From: Lepidostoma basale
Lineage: Eukaryota > Arthropoda > Insecta > Trichoptera > Lepidostomatidae
DNA: 64,000 nt
Reading direction: 5' to 3'
Assembly (NCBI GenBank): GCA_022606425.2
Contig: JAHDVF020000250.1
Location: 248,001 to 312,000, forward strand
Position 1 is the first letter of the stretch; each line of letters opens with the position of its first letter. The notes below the pieces were generated by a model. The model made no database searches and was not told the origin of the DNA. It was given only the letters and a program-made list of their open reading frames with translations. Below, piece by piece: positions 10,915-24,883 of this stretch. A program made the position numbers and the translations under genes.

Positions 10915-12310
10915 GAAGTTTTACATATTTATTCGAGAAACAACACAAATTTAATTTTTCATGAAAAATGTTGTAAAACTCCATATTAAATCATGAATAT
11001 GAATGACTTTTTACTATATATTATGGCAGTGACATGTTTCGCCTTGCTAGTCTCTACTAGGGCTAACTAATCAAATCAAATCAAATCAAATCAAATCAGT
11101 TTATTAACTCAATAGACATTACAAACAGTAAAATATTTAAGGCATCTATTAAGTACAGGTAAAATATTATTATAATACAACAAAGTACCAGGAACGCATT
11201 AGAGATGGTTCGACATTAGGAAGACAAGATACTTTCTAAAGTCAATAGTATTTGCCCCCTGAACGTACTTTCACTAACATGAAAGACGTCGATCTCCGAG
11301 GAGACCGCGTTCAGCAGACTAATTGCTCTTCCCACCGGTGTCACCAGAGGCAGATTGGTTCTGGCGGCCGGTAGGTAAAACAATCTGTGCTGTCGCTGTC
11401 GGAGATATCTATCGGGGACAAAAAGACCAACATCTTCCAGTACGGCCGAGTTCTCAAAGTATCCCCTAATTAATCTGAAGACATGGGTTATTAGATGTCC
11501 ATCTCTTCGAAGCTGTAAAGAATTGGCTCCGAGCATTCCCAGAATAAATGCCGTGGGATAGAGCCACGGATAACTACCATACTCCCTCATGTAGAGATAC
11601 CTCAGAAATTTTTTCTGAACCCTCTCCAGCATAACGGAATATCTCGCCTCGTGAGGACTCCATATCACAGAACCACTCTCGAGCCTGCTCCGAACCAATG
11701 CGTTGTATAGGACTCTGAGCACATTGGGATCCCTGAAAACTCTTCCGGTCCGGACGATGAACCCCAACATCCTCAGTGCAATGCCACAAATCCTCTCGAT
11801 ATGTGCACGAAAAGTCAGCCTACTCTCATAGATGATTCCGAGATCCTTCATCGAAGATACATGTGCCAGTTGCTGGTTGTTCATTGTGTATCTATGATAT
11901 ACAGTTCTCAATGCTCTAGTAAATGATAGCATAACGCATTTAGAGACATTGAATTGCATTTGATTACTGTGACTCCAGTTAACAATATTATTGATGTCCG
12001 ACTGGAGGCGAAGACAGTCTTCAGGATTTTTAATTTCCAGGAATAATTTCAGATCATCGGCAAATAAAAGAAATCGCGAGAAGTTTATCACCTTCGCAAT
12101 ATCATTTGTCATTCCTATGTCATTCCTAAAAATATATAATGTAACTTCTAGAAAACGGACGTTTTAATTTGTATTAAATTTCAACAAATACTATTTAAAC
12201 TACAAGTCAGCGTACACAATACAAATTTACACAAAAAAAAATTAATTTAAATTATATTATAAGATAAACCATAGCAAGGGGAAACATGTCATTCCCATAA
12301 AATATAATAC
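10915..12310. repeat. M2 foldback split by LINE B
   Basis: The left arm (10915-11060: gtgacatgtttcgccttgct) and right parts (12140-12310: ggggaaacatgtcattccc, ttctagaaaac) are M2 sequences. A LINE B lies between them. Confidence 0.6.
11068..12118 (-). mobile_element. LINE family B, longest open reading frame
   Basis: The minus strand codes for 298 residues from just before the RT box (SRFLLFADDLKLFL) through IYESRLTFRAHIERICG, IWSPHEARYSVMLERVQKK and YGSYPWLYPTAF to LLTLESILSS-stop. The 3' UTR and (TCAAA)n tail lie on the left. FADD is the catalytic motif; the element is 5'-truncated inside the RT. It belongs with Jockey/CR1-type non-LTR elements (clade not proven). Confidence 0.9.
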
Positions 12311-12353
12311 AATTATATCATAACGTATTTATCAAACACCAAATACTTTCATT

Positions 12354-12580
12354 TAACTAACTCTCCGAAGGGGTAGACAGAAAGTATGGACTGGTAAATT
12401 TTTCTTTCCTGACATACTTCTCTAGTTTCCCCAACATTCATACATCGTGTCATGTATGCACATCAATTTCTCCTACTCCTCACGTGGCCAACTTTCAATA
12501 TTTGATTTATTTGATCGTGCCACGCTTTCGTCGGTATTCCTCATTTCTAGTTCCATTTACATCGTTAACATGTACTTACT
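12354..12580 (-). mobile_element. LINE family A fragment
   Basis: The reverse terminus (taactaactctccgaagggg) is followed by reverse-coded A C-terminus as far as the GTRNR region. Confidence 0.75.
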
Positions 12581-13078
12581 TGCTTTCATTTATATTTTTA
12601 AAACTACAAGAGACCATAGACAAAGTAAATTTCAATAAATTTATTTTAGAACTGTTGGGATTCTAAAAATAACCAGTTATTTTATCAAGCATAAAAAAAA
12701 TCCCTCTAGGGAGCCTCGTGATGATTAGTTATTTAGTCTTTTAGTGTTCTTATTGTCAAACAAAAAGTAAGGGATGCACAAGACAGCGGAATCATTTGTC
12801 ATCTGTTCACTCCACTATAAATAATATTAATTGCGAGGATACCGCAGACAACACAGATACGGAAAGGGAGAATTTTAAAAAGTTTCAAGACAAAACATAA
12901 ACAAAACAAGTACGCTTCGAGAGTGGTATGGGTATAGCAGTGGCGTAAAAATTAAAAAGCTGCACGTCGATTTTTTTATGGATTAAAATACTTTTTTCCG
13001 CTTTTCAAAAGTGGAATGGCCAATAATAACCGTATTTGAGCCTTTTTTGGATTGGAATGAAAGATAATATGAATAATT
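12581..13078. other. Decayed repeat sequence
   Basis: Carries foldback-like scraps (ttttttatggattaaaatac, cttttcaaaagtgg) similar to 46350 and 62390. No gene. Confidence 0.35.
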
Positions 13079-13560
13079 ATTACATCAACAGACATTATAA
13101 ACAATTTCAATATTTAGGGCAGTGATTCCCAAAGGGGTCTATATAGACCCCCAGGGGTCCACGACAACTTGCAAAGGGTCTACAACAGTTGAAAAAAAAA
13201 TTTAGGTCCATGAGATGTAAATGGGGGTCCACGAGATGGTTCAACTAAATTGAAGCCGAAAATTGGAACGCAATACGAATATTGAAATCGTTGGCGACAT
13301 TTTTTTTTAGCTCACTTGGGGAAAATTGGACGCTGGAAATTTAGATTATTTTAGCTTGAAAGCGACTTCCGGTTAGTAAGTAGAGAATTCGGCGGCGACC
13401 AATTTTTTTTAATAATCGTTTCGAAAAATCAATTTGGAAAGCAGGGGGTCTACACAAAATAGAAAAAATCGGCAAGGGGTCTACGGCACAAAAAAGTTTG
13501 GGAACCTCTGGTTTAGGGCATAATGATTATAGGAAGTGATGCAATATATTATATACAATT
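13079..13560 (-). mobile_element. LINE family B UTR relic interrupted by a MITE
   Basis: tacatcaacagacattataa and atatttagggc match the B 3' UTR (compare 2821-2870). It continues after the MITE at 13519. Confidence 0.55.
13120..13510. mobile_element. hAT-type MITE
   Basis: Ends cagtgattcccaaa / tttgggaacctctg form imperfect terminal inverted repeats. The flanks atttaggg (13112-13119) and gtttaggg (13511-13518) are an 8-bp duplication with one mismatch, the size typical of hAT. The interior repeats 'ggggtcta'/'ggggtcca' units. A scrap of the same end lies at 43913-43940. Confidence 0.8.
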
Positions 13561-13819
13561 TTTAAGTATTAAATAAAATCATATATATTTTGGATATTCA
13601 TGTAAAAGCACTTCATGTAATTCCGCAGTAATAAGACGCATAAGGTTTTTTAAAAACAGGTTTATGTTTACAAAATAATTAAATAAAGAAAGTTTTTTTT
13701 TTCATTTCAACAAACAATATAGGTACATATGTTACGTTAACAATGAACGCCTAAAGCTATGGAAAATAATTTATTTATTTATATTTACATAAATTGAATT
13801 AAACAATTTTTTTTTTCAA
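13561..13819. other. AT-rich sequence, nothing recognised
   Basis: No supported feature. Confidence 0.3.
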
Positions 13820-13950
13820 TCAAACGATGCCGGAACCATCAACGTCATGAAGTTGATGGTTGTCAAGAGGTGTGTCAGGATAGAGCAGTATAGAAGTCGA
13901 TTCTCTCTGTTTGCCGTTTCGAGGAAACAACGTCATGGTTTATTAGTTTA
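13820..13950 (+). mobile_element. LINE family A, decayed 3' end
   Basis: gtgtgtcaggatagagcagt, ctctctgtttgccgtttcga and cgtcatggtttattag match the A terminus with many changes. Confidence 0.6.
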
Positions 13951-13979
13951 CATTGTATGTTAGGCCAATAACTTAACAG

Positions 13980-14076
13980 TTTTTTATTGATACTTGAACA
14001 ATGATGTAAAACTCCATATTAAATTATTAATACGAATGAAAACGTCTGTTTTCTAGAAGTTTTATTATATTGTATG
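13980..14076. repeat. M2 foldback arm
   Basis: acgaatgaaaacgtctgttt and tctagaagttttattatatt are the outer M2 arm. It is interrupted by the LINE E insertion that follows. Confidence 0.6.
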
Positions 14077-14088
14077 TGTTGTTTGTTC

Positions 14089-14681
14089 TCGCTCTCGAAG
14101 TGATACAAGAATATATATATCTTGGCCAAATGTACAACTAGGTAGAAACAATTTCGAGAGAGAAGTCGACCGAAGAATTAAGTTGGGTTGGGCGGCCTTT
14201 GGAAAATTACGTCATGTTCTCACCTCTAAAATACCACAATGCCTCAAGACTAAAGTCTTCAACCAGTGCGTCTTGCCAGTCATGACGTACGGAGCCGAGA
14301 CGTGGACACTGACAAAAAGTCTAGTCTATATATTGAAGGTCGCTCAACGCACCAAGGAAACAGCCATGCTTGGAATAACCTTAGGGGACAGATTTATAAA
14401 CGAATTGTTTCGACAACAAACCAAGGTGACTGAGGTGGCTCTGAGGATGGGCGGGCTGAAGTGGCGATGGGCTGGCGATATCTGTCGGAGAACCGACGGC
14501 CGACGGAGACTGCGTACAGGATTCCTCAGAGTTGGACGTCCCCCTGCCCGTTGGTCCGACGATCTGAAGAGAATTGCTGGACATGGATGAATGGGAGCGG
14601 CAATGGATAGGGGGCGGTGGCGTGCTTTGGGAGAGGTCTACGTTCAGCAGTAAATGACAGACGGCTGATGATGAATGATTT
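14089..14681 (+). mobile_element. LINE family E (RTE-like), truncated, with target duplication
   Basis: Codes for LGWAAFGKLRHVLTSKIP, LPVMTYGAETWTLTKS, RTKETAMLGITLGDRF, LKWRWAGDICRRTDGR and GRPPARWSDDLKRIAG, then the out-of-frame WERQWI-like end and a GATGATGA tail. An exact 12-bp duplication tgttgtttgttc lies at 14077-14088 and 14682-14693. This post-RT tail is typical of RTE-type elements. Confidence 0.9.
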
Positions 14682-14724
14682 TGTTGTTTGTTCACTTATA
14701 AAATATTTCAATAACTTGTCAATG

Positions 14725-14945
14725 AATTTTTAAGGATTGATTGTATCTCAATAAATTCGAAGATGTTAATTATTTGGAAACGGAATATGGTAGTCGAGGC
14801 GTTTACAGGACTTATGACCTGTCATTGGTTGGGTTAAGCGATACAATTAATCCTTACAAAATGATTAACCCGCAATGGGTAAAAATCCAGTATTTGTCCA
14901 CAAGTATTTGTATAAAAAAAATAATATGTCAATGAATTTTTAGTA
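14725..14945. repeat. M10 repeat
   Basis: tgtatctcaataaattcgaa, ggttgggttaagcgat and taacccgcaatgggtaaaaa recur at 36080-36310, 48756-48830 and 56650-56775. Confidence 0.6.
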
Positions 14946-15279
14946 TATTGGGGGAATAAATGGATTGCAACGCCAGTAAAGAATTCGTATTCTCTCATTG
15001 TTAAAACGGGAGGTTTTGTCCTGTCTGTCAAATGTGCATTGAATTCTAAATCCATCAGACTGGTATCTTGGCATCTTTTGTCTCCTCGCCACGCTTGGGG
15101 AGATCGACAATTTCCCCACTCGACAGCGGGGATGGAGGCGAAAAGATAAACAGAAAAGAAAACGTTTGTTCAAAGAACATTATACTATTGAATATGCCTT
15201 TTTATATGCCAATATATCTTTAAACAAATGTATACGCGATTTACAGCGTAATAACAATTGTTTATGCATGTTTTTTTAT
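14946..15279. other. Unrecognised sequence
   Basis: 15040-15140 is GC-richer. No recognisable protein. Confidence 0.3.
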
Positions 15280-15375
15280 TTCTTGAAAAATGATGTAAAA
15301 CCCCTAAATAATTAATACGAATATGAACGTCTGTTTTATAGAAGTTTTTTATAATGTATTTATTGTTTCTTGAAA
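15280..15375. repeat. M2 foldback arm
   Basis: ttcttgaaaaatgatgtaaa, aattaatacgaatatgaacg and tagaagttttttataat are M2 outer-arm sequence. Confidence 0.5.
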
Positions 15376-15394
15376 AAAGCCTATCCAAAAATGC

Positions 15395-15782
15395 TATGAT
15401 AGCAGTGCATAATGGTGTTCTTGTGTCGACCCTTATGTATGGAAGTGAAGCATAGAACTAGCAAAAGAAGGATGAAAGTATAATAAATGCAGTAGAAATG
15501 AAATCTCTAAGGCGAATGTGTGGTAAATCTGTTTATGATATGGTGTCAAAAGCAAGTATAATAAGTGACAGCGATGCGAATGAAAGTGTTATGATCAAAA
15601 TAATGAAAGGGTCATTAAGATGGTTTGGACACATGGAATGAATGAGTGAAGACAGAATGGTGAAGAAGGTATATGTAAACGACATGAACGGAGCTAGAAA
15701 TAGAAGAAGACCGAGGAAAACGTGGCACGATCAAATCAATCAAATATTAAATGTCGGTCACGTGAGGAGTCGGAGAAATGGA
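15395..15782 (+). mobile_element. LINE family A, lacking its 3' end
   Basis: Runs from gcagtgcataatggtgttct through MSEDRMVKKVYVND and KTWHDQINQILNVGHV. It stops abruptly at about 15782, before the terminus and tail, so the 3' end was lost after insertion. Confidence 0.8.
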
Positions 15783-16232
15783 AATAATCATTCATCATTT
15801 TCCGGCACATTCTTCTCAGTGATCTCATTTCTTCAGCATTAATCATTTTTATGTAATATATGGAATATAAATACATATGTTCGTAATGTCTACATTAAAA
15901 ATATAATATTTAATTCAAATATTTGCAATATAATATTACAGAAATATGTAATAGGTGAAACATTTCATAAGTATTATAAATCAAATTTTCATTTCTTAGA
16001 ACCGAAAGTCTAATAATTAATGAAGCAGAAAGCTCGCCCTCGTTGTCATTCAAAACCATTGATTTTGTTTGTTTTAATAACGCCAAATGGAGGCTGTTCC
16101 GGCGTGATTTTGTGGCCTGGACAGGAATCTCGTGGCGCCTAGCCGACATAAGTAAAACAAAAAATTATGGACTATATGAAAAGTACAGGCAATTTAATAA
16201 AACGACGTTTTTATAACTATAAGAACAAAAAC
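15783..16232. other. Unrecognised sequence
   Basis: 16020-16150 is GC-richer (gcctggacaggaatctcgtg). No gene was recognised. Confidence 0.3.
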
Positions 16233-16450
16233 AACAACAAACCTTCACACCGCAATGGCCTGCCACCCTACTCTATCCTGACACACTTCTCTAGATTCTT
16301 CCACATTCATACAACGTGTTATACACGCACGTCGATTCTGCCGACTTCTAACAAGACCAACCTTAATATTTTGATTTTTTCTGCCATGCCATGTTTTCCT
16401 CGATCTGCCTCGACTCCGTACTACATTAACGTCATTAACGTATACTTAAC
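16233..16450 (-). mobile_element. LINE family A fragment
   Basis: Reverse C-terminus: tctatcctgacacacttct, ttccacattcatacaacg, catgccatgttttcctcg. The tail region is missing. Confidence 0.7.
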
Positions 16451-16515
16451 GTAATAAATACGTAACGTAATAAATAGAAATTAAAAAAAAATAATCAAAA
16501 GATTTTACGAAAATG

Positions 16516-17153
16516 TCTTGATGGGAGTTCATTTTAAAAAAACAATTAAATAAAGCGATGTTTTTTAACTACTTCCACTTTTGTCTTTATTTCGACAACG
16601 ACCGGTTTCGCCAGGCTCGATGGCATCGACAGACTGGTGGCACTATTGCAAACCGAGTCCTTTATATACATACAGATGAGGGGTGGTAAACTGATGAGGG
16701 GTGATTAAATACAAAGAAGATTATTTTTGTAGATTATTTTTGTATAAAATCATGTTTACCACCTCTGATCTTAATGTACTCGTATATAAAGGACTCGGTT
16801 TGCAATAGTGTCACCAGTCTGTCGATGCCAGCGAGCCTGGGGAAACCGGTCGTTGTCGAAATTAACACAAAAGTGGAAGTAGTTTAATAAACATCTTCTT
16901 CTTCTTCTTCCTTATTGTAGACCTATGTGGTCTGTTCTCCAGAGAGTTGCTACTCCTGTGAGGTAGATTCCCAGCTGTCCTTCCATCTTTTAGGAGGTCT
17001 TCTACGAGGACGAGTCCCATGAGGTTGATTATGCAATGCAATATAGGGAAGTCTGGTGGAGTCCATTCTTTGAACATGACCGTACCAGACCGTACCAGTA
17101 CTAGAAAACATCGTTTTATTTAATTATTATTTAAAATTAACTTCCATCAAGAG
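16516..17153. repeat. M5 foldback split by LINE F-like insertion
   Basis: The outer arms pair across the insertion (cttgatggg...gttc at 16517; gaa-cttccatcaag near 17150). The inner arms share acttccactttt, gacaacgaccggtttc, cagactggtg and tttgcaa-accgagtcctttata. A LINE fragment sits in the right arm at 16889-17095. Each arm has a GCCA/TGGC hairpin plus GAAACCGGTC, but CTGTCGA instead of CTGANGA. Confidence 0.8.
16889..17095 (-). mobile_element. LINE fragment with GAAGAA tail (family F-like)
   Basis: The complementary tail (cttcttcttcttc) is on the left. The minus strand codes for MFKEWTPPDFPILHC and R/P-rich remnants like other LINE C-termini. Flanking aaacatc on both sides is a probable short target duplication. 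Confidence 0.65.
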
Positions 17154-17554
17154 ATTTCAGTTGAATTATTTTTTTATTATAAAAAAAAATAAAGTGAAAT
17201 TGAAAATTGTATTAATTAGACTTCGTGTTGGTTTATGAACATCAATTGATGCAGCGGTGTATCCGTCCCTGGCTGAGTAGCCTCATTATCCTTCCATCAT
17301 TATTCCAGGATGTTTACGGCAATTCGGCGCAAGGAAATAATAATTAATGAAGGCCCCGAGCATTAAAGTATTAATTTTCAAACGCCACGCCATGTTCATA
17401 GGCTCCGTGACGTCAGAGGTTACGTGTGTTCTCAACAATTATGTGTAGATTTATGATATTAATTGCTGTATTCATTATCAAGTATACATGAACATAAATA
17501 TATAACCTAAACCAAGATATGATTACAGGTTAAGATATTTTTACATGTCAAGTT
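17154..17554. other. Unrecognised, partly GC-richer sequence
   Basis: 17240-17420 looks like unique DNA (cggtgtatccgtccctggct). No protein was recognised. Confidence 0.3.
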
Positions 17555-17957
17555 TTTTTCCACTCCTCACATACTCGTATGCCATTGAATCGAGGGCAGA
17601 CACTGTCAAGACAAAGAGCATGCAACAGACAAAGACAACCGAAATGAAAACACTCCGCGCTATAGCTGGCAAAACCCTACGTGATCGAGTGAGGAATACA
17701 GCAATCCGAGAAATCTGCGAGGTCGAAGATGTGGTCAGGTGTGGACGTCGAAGACGGCGATACTGGCATCAACATGTAGAAAAAATGAGCTCAAATAGGA
17801 TACCATACATAGCTCTCCATGGAACGCCAAACGGACAACGCCGACCAGGAAGACTCCCGAAACGGTGGAGAGAAAGCTGGAGTTCAAGCGTCTCAAGAGG
17901 ACCCGCCTGAAATAATAGACTCCTGAGTCTATCAAAAGTGAAGAAGAAGAAGAATAA
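17555..17957 (+). mobile_element. LINE family F C-terminus
   Basis: Codes for ESRADTVKTKSMQQT, MKTLRAIAGKTLRDRVRN, CEVEDVVRCGRRRRRYWHQH and RRPGRLPKRWRESW, with a GAAGAA tail at the end. The 121-residue open frame is a LINE remnant. Confidence 0.85.
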
Positions 17958-17983
17958 GTTTTTACCCACACGTTACATGTAAG

Positions 17984-18688
17984 TTAGAAAAAAAAAGTTG
18001 GCCTAAAAATGAACCTCACTAAAACCAAGTTGATGACGTCACAACCAGCACAAATCGTATTGGACAATGCCAGCAGTGAATCTGTCAGTGAATACATTTA
18101 TTTGGGTCACAAAATACAGCTTGGGCGAGATAACCAGACAGCAGACCTGAATAGAAGAGTCGGACTAAGCTGGGCAGCATTCAAAAATCTTGGTCACATT
18201 TTGAAAAAACCGAAAAAAACGATCAACTTGAAAAGGAGAGTGTTCAATGCCTGTGTCCTGCCAGTATTCACTTATGGTATTGAGACAGTCACAATGTCAC
18301 AAAAAAGTGCCAACAAGCTAAGAGTCACTCAGAGAGCAATGGAGAGAGCCATGTTGGGTATCAGTTTACGGGACAGACTCAGAAATGAGGACATAAGAGT
18401 CAGGACAAAGGTTTCCAATGTTATCAAGACGGCCGCAACCCTCAAGTGGCAATGGGCGGGACATGTCGCTCGCGATCCAGATGAAAAGTGGACAAGGCGA
18501 CTGCTGTACTGGTGGCCAAGGACGGCAAAGCGTGGAGTTGGGCGCCCACAGTTGCGTTGGCGCGACGATATCCGGAGAAATGCGGGAAGTGCCTGGATGC
18601 GGATCGCTCAAAATAGAAGAGAATGGAAAATGCGAGAGGAGGCCTACGTCCAGGAGTGGACGGACAATATAGGCTGAAGAAGAAGAAG
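17984..18688 (+). mobile_element. LINE family E2 (RTE-like), open 222-residue frame
   Basis: Codes for MNLTKTKLMTSQ, YIYLGHKIQLGRDNQ, GLSWAAFKNLGHILKK, LPVFTYGIETVTMSQKS, RAMERAMLGISLRDR, LKWQWAGHVARDPDEKWTRR and GRPQLRWRDDIRR, then stop and a GAAGAA tail. A 9-bp duplication acatgtaag lies at 17975-17983 and 18689-18697. Intact over this span, hence young. It lacks the RT palm. Confidence 0.88.
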
Positions 18689-18830
18689 ACATGTAAGGAG
18701 TCAGAGAAATCGACGCGCTTACATGACACGATGTATGAATGTTGAGGAAGCGAGAGAAATATGTCAGGAAAGAAAAGTATGGCAGTCCATTATTCCTTCG
18801 GAGAGACGGCGTGATGATTAGTTAGTTAGA
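18689..18830 (+). mobile_element. LINE family A 3' end
   Basis: gaggagtcag-like start, then gacacgatgtatgaatgttg, agagaaatatgtcaggaaag and ggcgtgatgattagttag. It is separated from any upstream part by the E2 insertion. Confidence 0.8.
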
Positions 18831-18837
18831 TAGTTAG

Positions 18838-19048
18838 TTTTATTTCGAAGGCTTTAAACCTTCATCATTTAGAAAAATAAAAAGCCCTCAACCTAAAATT
18901 TCCATTCAAATAACCATTTTCAAAATGTAACACATAAGTATATCGTATATGTTCCTAGGTTTTTGTATTTATTTTGTAATAATTTTGGTTCATTTATATC
19001 GTTCTCCCGATGATAAAGGTGTAAAGCCTTCGAAACATGTCGAGAACG
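18838..19048. repeat. M4 foldback
   Basis: The left arm (tttcgaaggctttaaacctt) and right arm (aaggtgtaaagccttcgaaa) are inverted. The same pair recurs at 43800-43912, 52320-52430 and 62400-62510. Confidence 0.7.
19000..19048 (+). ncRNA. Hammerhead-like motif, M4 type
   Basis: Helix I cgttctc (19000-19006) pairs fully with gagaacg (19042-19048). Inside: CCGATGA (a T-to-C change from CTGATGA at a core position), one extra base, AAGG/CCTT helix II, GAAA, ACATGT, then C. The core change would be expected to weaken or abolish cleavage. Confidence 0.5.
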
Positions 19049-19140
19049 ACCTTCGTGGCCAAGTGGTAAGTGCTTGGACTGCCATACCAAAGGTCCCGGG
19101 TTCAATTCCTGGTAATAGCAGTGTAATTGCAATTTAACGC
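19047..19140 (+). mobile_element. tRNA-derived SINE head
   Basis: tggccaagtggtaagtgc is a good box A and gggttcaattcc a good box B, 40-odd bases apart. The sequences that should form the acceptor stem do not pair, so a functional tRNA is unlikely. Confidence 0.55.
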
Positions 19141-19172
19141 AAATACTATAATATATAAAATAAATAAAGCCA

Positions 19173-19341
19173 CTAAGTGTGCGCGGGATATGTCTATTGG
19201 TAGCGATGAGGTTCGCAACCCATCACACTGCATCTCTCGCGGGGGCGAAAAGAAAAAGATGGAGTGCCGCATCGGTGAAAGTGTGGCAGTTCATTCGTTC
19301 TGCCTACCCCTTCGGAGAGACGACGTGATGGTAAGTAAGTT
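19173..19341 (+). mobile_element. SINE family S, copy 1
   Basis: Head gtgcgcgggatatgtctatt...ggttcgcaacccatcacac...ctctcgcgggggcgaaaa, then gatggagtgccgcatcgg, then a 3' part (gtgtggcag...tctgcctaccccttcgg...cgtgatgg) identical in type to the LINE A terminus, with a degenerate TTAG-type tail. Other copies: 30235, 37362 (reverse) and 58021. Confidence 0.75.
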
Positions 19342-19645
19342 CTTTATAAATGAGATTTCCGAAATTTGAGTTTTAGAACGCAAAAAAAAAGATTGTCATT
19401 TTTTTACATTTTAATAATATTTTTTTAAACCAAGTCCACAAAACATTAAAAGTAGAATACAGAAATGGTATGCGATATAAATTACGCCAGTACCTACCGA
19501 ATGCCGTAAATTATTATTATCCTGACAGTTGCAATACCATTCCATATTCAAAAGCACACAAATGTCCACGGGCAGTTGAAACAAAGGAGCGCGTTATTTA
19601 TTTTTGACGTTTATTGGAATTAATCTTATTTATGGCTCATATAAA

Positions 19646-22566
<2,921 letters not shown>

Positions 22567-22737
22567 ACATGTTTTTTTAATGAAGCCCTGTTTTAATGTA
22601 TTTTGTTTTATTTTACTTTTTATTATTTTGAATACATCTATTATATTTGAAGAGCGATTCTTTTTGTTCTATGTATTATATATCCGTCTACACTTAACGT
22701 TGTAAATTTATGTTTGAATCAATATTAGAAAGCTATA

Positions 22738-22890
22738 TATGTTATCAAATGTATGTAAGTGAAGCTTGAAGATAAAAGTAGGATAAATGCCATAGAAATT
22801 AGATCACTGTGAAGAATGTGTAGAAAAACGATATTTGATAGAAAATCGAATGACGAAATAAGCGAGAAATGTAAGAAAGATGATTGTATC
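22738..22890 (+). mobile_element. LINE family A, decayed
   Basis: aatgtatgtaagtgaagctt, gtaggataaatgccatagaa and agaagaatgtg-like blocks match the A region around RINAVEMRSL. It ends without a terminus. Confidence 0.6.
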
Positions 22891-23045
22891 AAAAAACCGT
22901 CTAACACCTGTTTGAGAAAAAAAATTAAATACGCTGTGTTTGGTAAAAAATTAAATAGTTTTCTAAAAAAATTATAATATTAAAAAATGACCCTGTAGCA
23001 ACGAATCTGTATATACATAAGTATACTGTCATTTTTATATACATA

Positions 23046-23462
23046 ATTGGGATGTTTATATAAATTCCCATATAACACAACATTTCAAAGAACTTCACTG
23101 GCTAAAGAGATAAAAACAATACTGTATAAACTCTGCTGGACAGTCTTCAAAGCGCTACATGGAACGGCTCCAAATTATATGTCCGAACTCTGTATAACGG
23201 ACAGCCTAAATACAAGGAAATCCACACTTCGCCCGGCAAACTCCTCGGCAAAAGGAAGATTAGTTGAGCCAAAGCATTGCCCTAGTAGAAATGTCGGGGA
23301 TCGAGCTTTTGCGGTAGCTGGTTCAGCTTGGAACAATCTTCCTTCATACTTCAGATGCATAAATGATCCGACAGACTTCAGACCTAAGCTGAAAACCCAT
23401 ATTTTCATATTTCATACCCAATTTAATACTTGCATATTTTGTTATATTATACTTTCTAATTG
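23046..23462 (+). mobile_element. L2/CR1-like LINE C-terminus
   Basis: A 138-residue frame with VFKALHGTAPNYMSELC, NVGDRAFAVAGSAWNNLP and FRPKLKTHIF, the standard end of L2/CR1 reverse transcriptase proteins (GDRAF, WN.LP, FK..LK). 5'-truncated; no clear tail. Confidence 0.85.
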
Positions 23463-24119
23463 ATCGCGAATATCAATCAGATGCAGTGTTCACATTTAGA
23501 TAAACACGTCTTAATGCGCACTTGAGGTGATTACATCACAAAAACGGCGGTTTAAAAATTAGCATATTATTAATACCTAAGTCATAATGGCAAAAACAAT
23601 TTAACAACGTAACGTTGAAGAAGGCAGTTAAATATTTTCAGATTCGCGTGTTGTTTTTCTTATGAAAAATATATAATTTACGAAGGAGAGCTTATACAAG
23701 AAATTAAAAAAGCATAGTGGAAAAATAATTTATCTCCGCAAGTGTGAATCCACGAAAAGCGCCACGTAAGTCTAGCGCCGATTTAAATTTTTATCAAAAG
23801 AAAAACTAATTACAATCCGACTCAAATGCATGAAACAGCTTAAAGTAAACAGGGCGGGAGACAGGACCAGAGGAAAGAAAAAATAATTTTATTTATGCAC
23901 TGCAAATAAATTTCTTCGTATGCACTCGCCTCCGGAGCGACCGTGGTGTTTATTTAATTCAAACTTTAGTCGGAACACGGGGTACTTCACAATTATTTCG
24001 ATTATGTTTTGTAAATAGTCCATTGTTTTGGCCGAAACACTTTGATACTTCAACATTATTAACTGTTAAAATAAGAACTAGGACTACTTAGGAAAACACT
24101 ACTACAATTTGACTAAGAC
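23463..24119. other. Unrecognised sequence ending in an M1 scrap
   Basis: 24017-24080 carries the M1-associated cattgttttggccgaaacac. The rest shows nothing recognisable. Confidence 0.35.
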
Positions 24120-24531
24120 ACCTGGACTCTGAAATTGAATGTAATGAACCGGTTGGAAGCGTTCGAGATGTGGATATACCGCAGAATGCTCCGTATACCG
24201 TGGACCGATAGGGTCAGTAATGCAGACGTACTACAGAGAGCCAGAGCCAATAGAGAGCTGTTGTCGAGTGTGAAAATTAGAGAGGTCTCATATTTGGGTC
24301 ATGTGTTAAGGGGAGAAAAATACCACCTCTTTCGACTGACATTAATGGGTAAAATAGGGGAACGTCGGGTAGTTGGTAGGAGGCAGCTGTCATGGCTGCG
24401 GGAAATCTAAGAGTAGACAGGAATAACAAGAGTTCAGGACCTGTTCCAAGTGGCGCAGGTAGAGATACCTTTGCTGCAGTGATCGCCAACGTTGAGAGGA
24501 CTTGACATGCCACCGAAAGAAGAAGAAGAAA
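24120..24531 (+). mobile_element. LINE family G C-terminus
   Basis: Codes for MNRLEAFEMWIYRRMLRIPW, DRVSNADVLQRA, SYLGHVLRGEKYHL and GRRQLSWLREI-stop, with a GAAGAA tail. Relatives are at 33190 and 63717. Confidence 0.85.
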
Positions 24532-24599
24532 TTAAGAACACTGTTAACACTGTGAACACTGAAGAAATTAAGAACACTGTCTACGAAGAACACCGGATA

Positions 24600-24878
24600 C
24601 GAAAGTCCTAAGATCAGTTACTGGAAAAACTCTCCGAGATCGTATCCGCAACGCAGACACAAGAAAAACTTCCGAAATAGAGGATATCGTTCGGTGGAGT
24701 AGATCCACAAGAAGATACTGGAGGGACCATGTAGCCCGAATAGATGTTGACAGACTCGCATATACAGCCGCTTATTAAATCCCCTTCGGAAACCGCCCAC
24801 CTGGAAGACGAGATCATCTCACGAGATATGACTTCTGTGTCGCAGATTGTCAGATCTATTAAAAGAAGAAGAAGAAGT
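24600..24878 (+). mobile_element. LINE family F fragment
   Basis: gttactggaaaaactctccg, gatatcgttcggtggagtag and ggcgaccatgtagcccg-like blocks, then PPGRR and a GAAGAA tail. The frame is broken. It matches the reverse copies at 54480 and 58780. Confidence 0.75.
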
Positions 24879-24883
24879 TATAA

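Noticed and set aside
19047..19120. Possible functional tRNA gene
   Set aside because: Promoter-box matches are good, but the acceptor-stem halves do not pair and the anticodon arm is poor. A SINE head is more likely.
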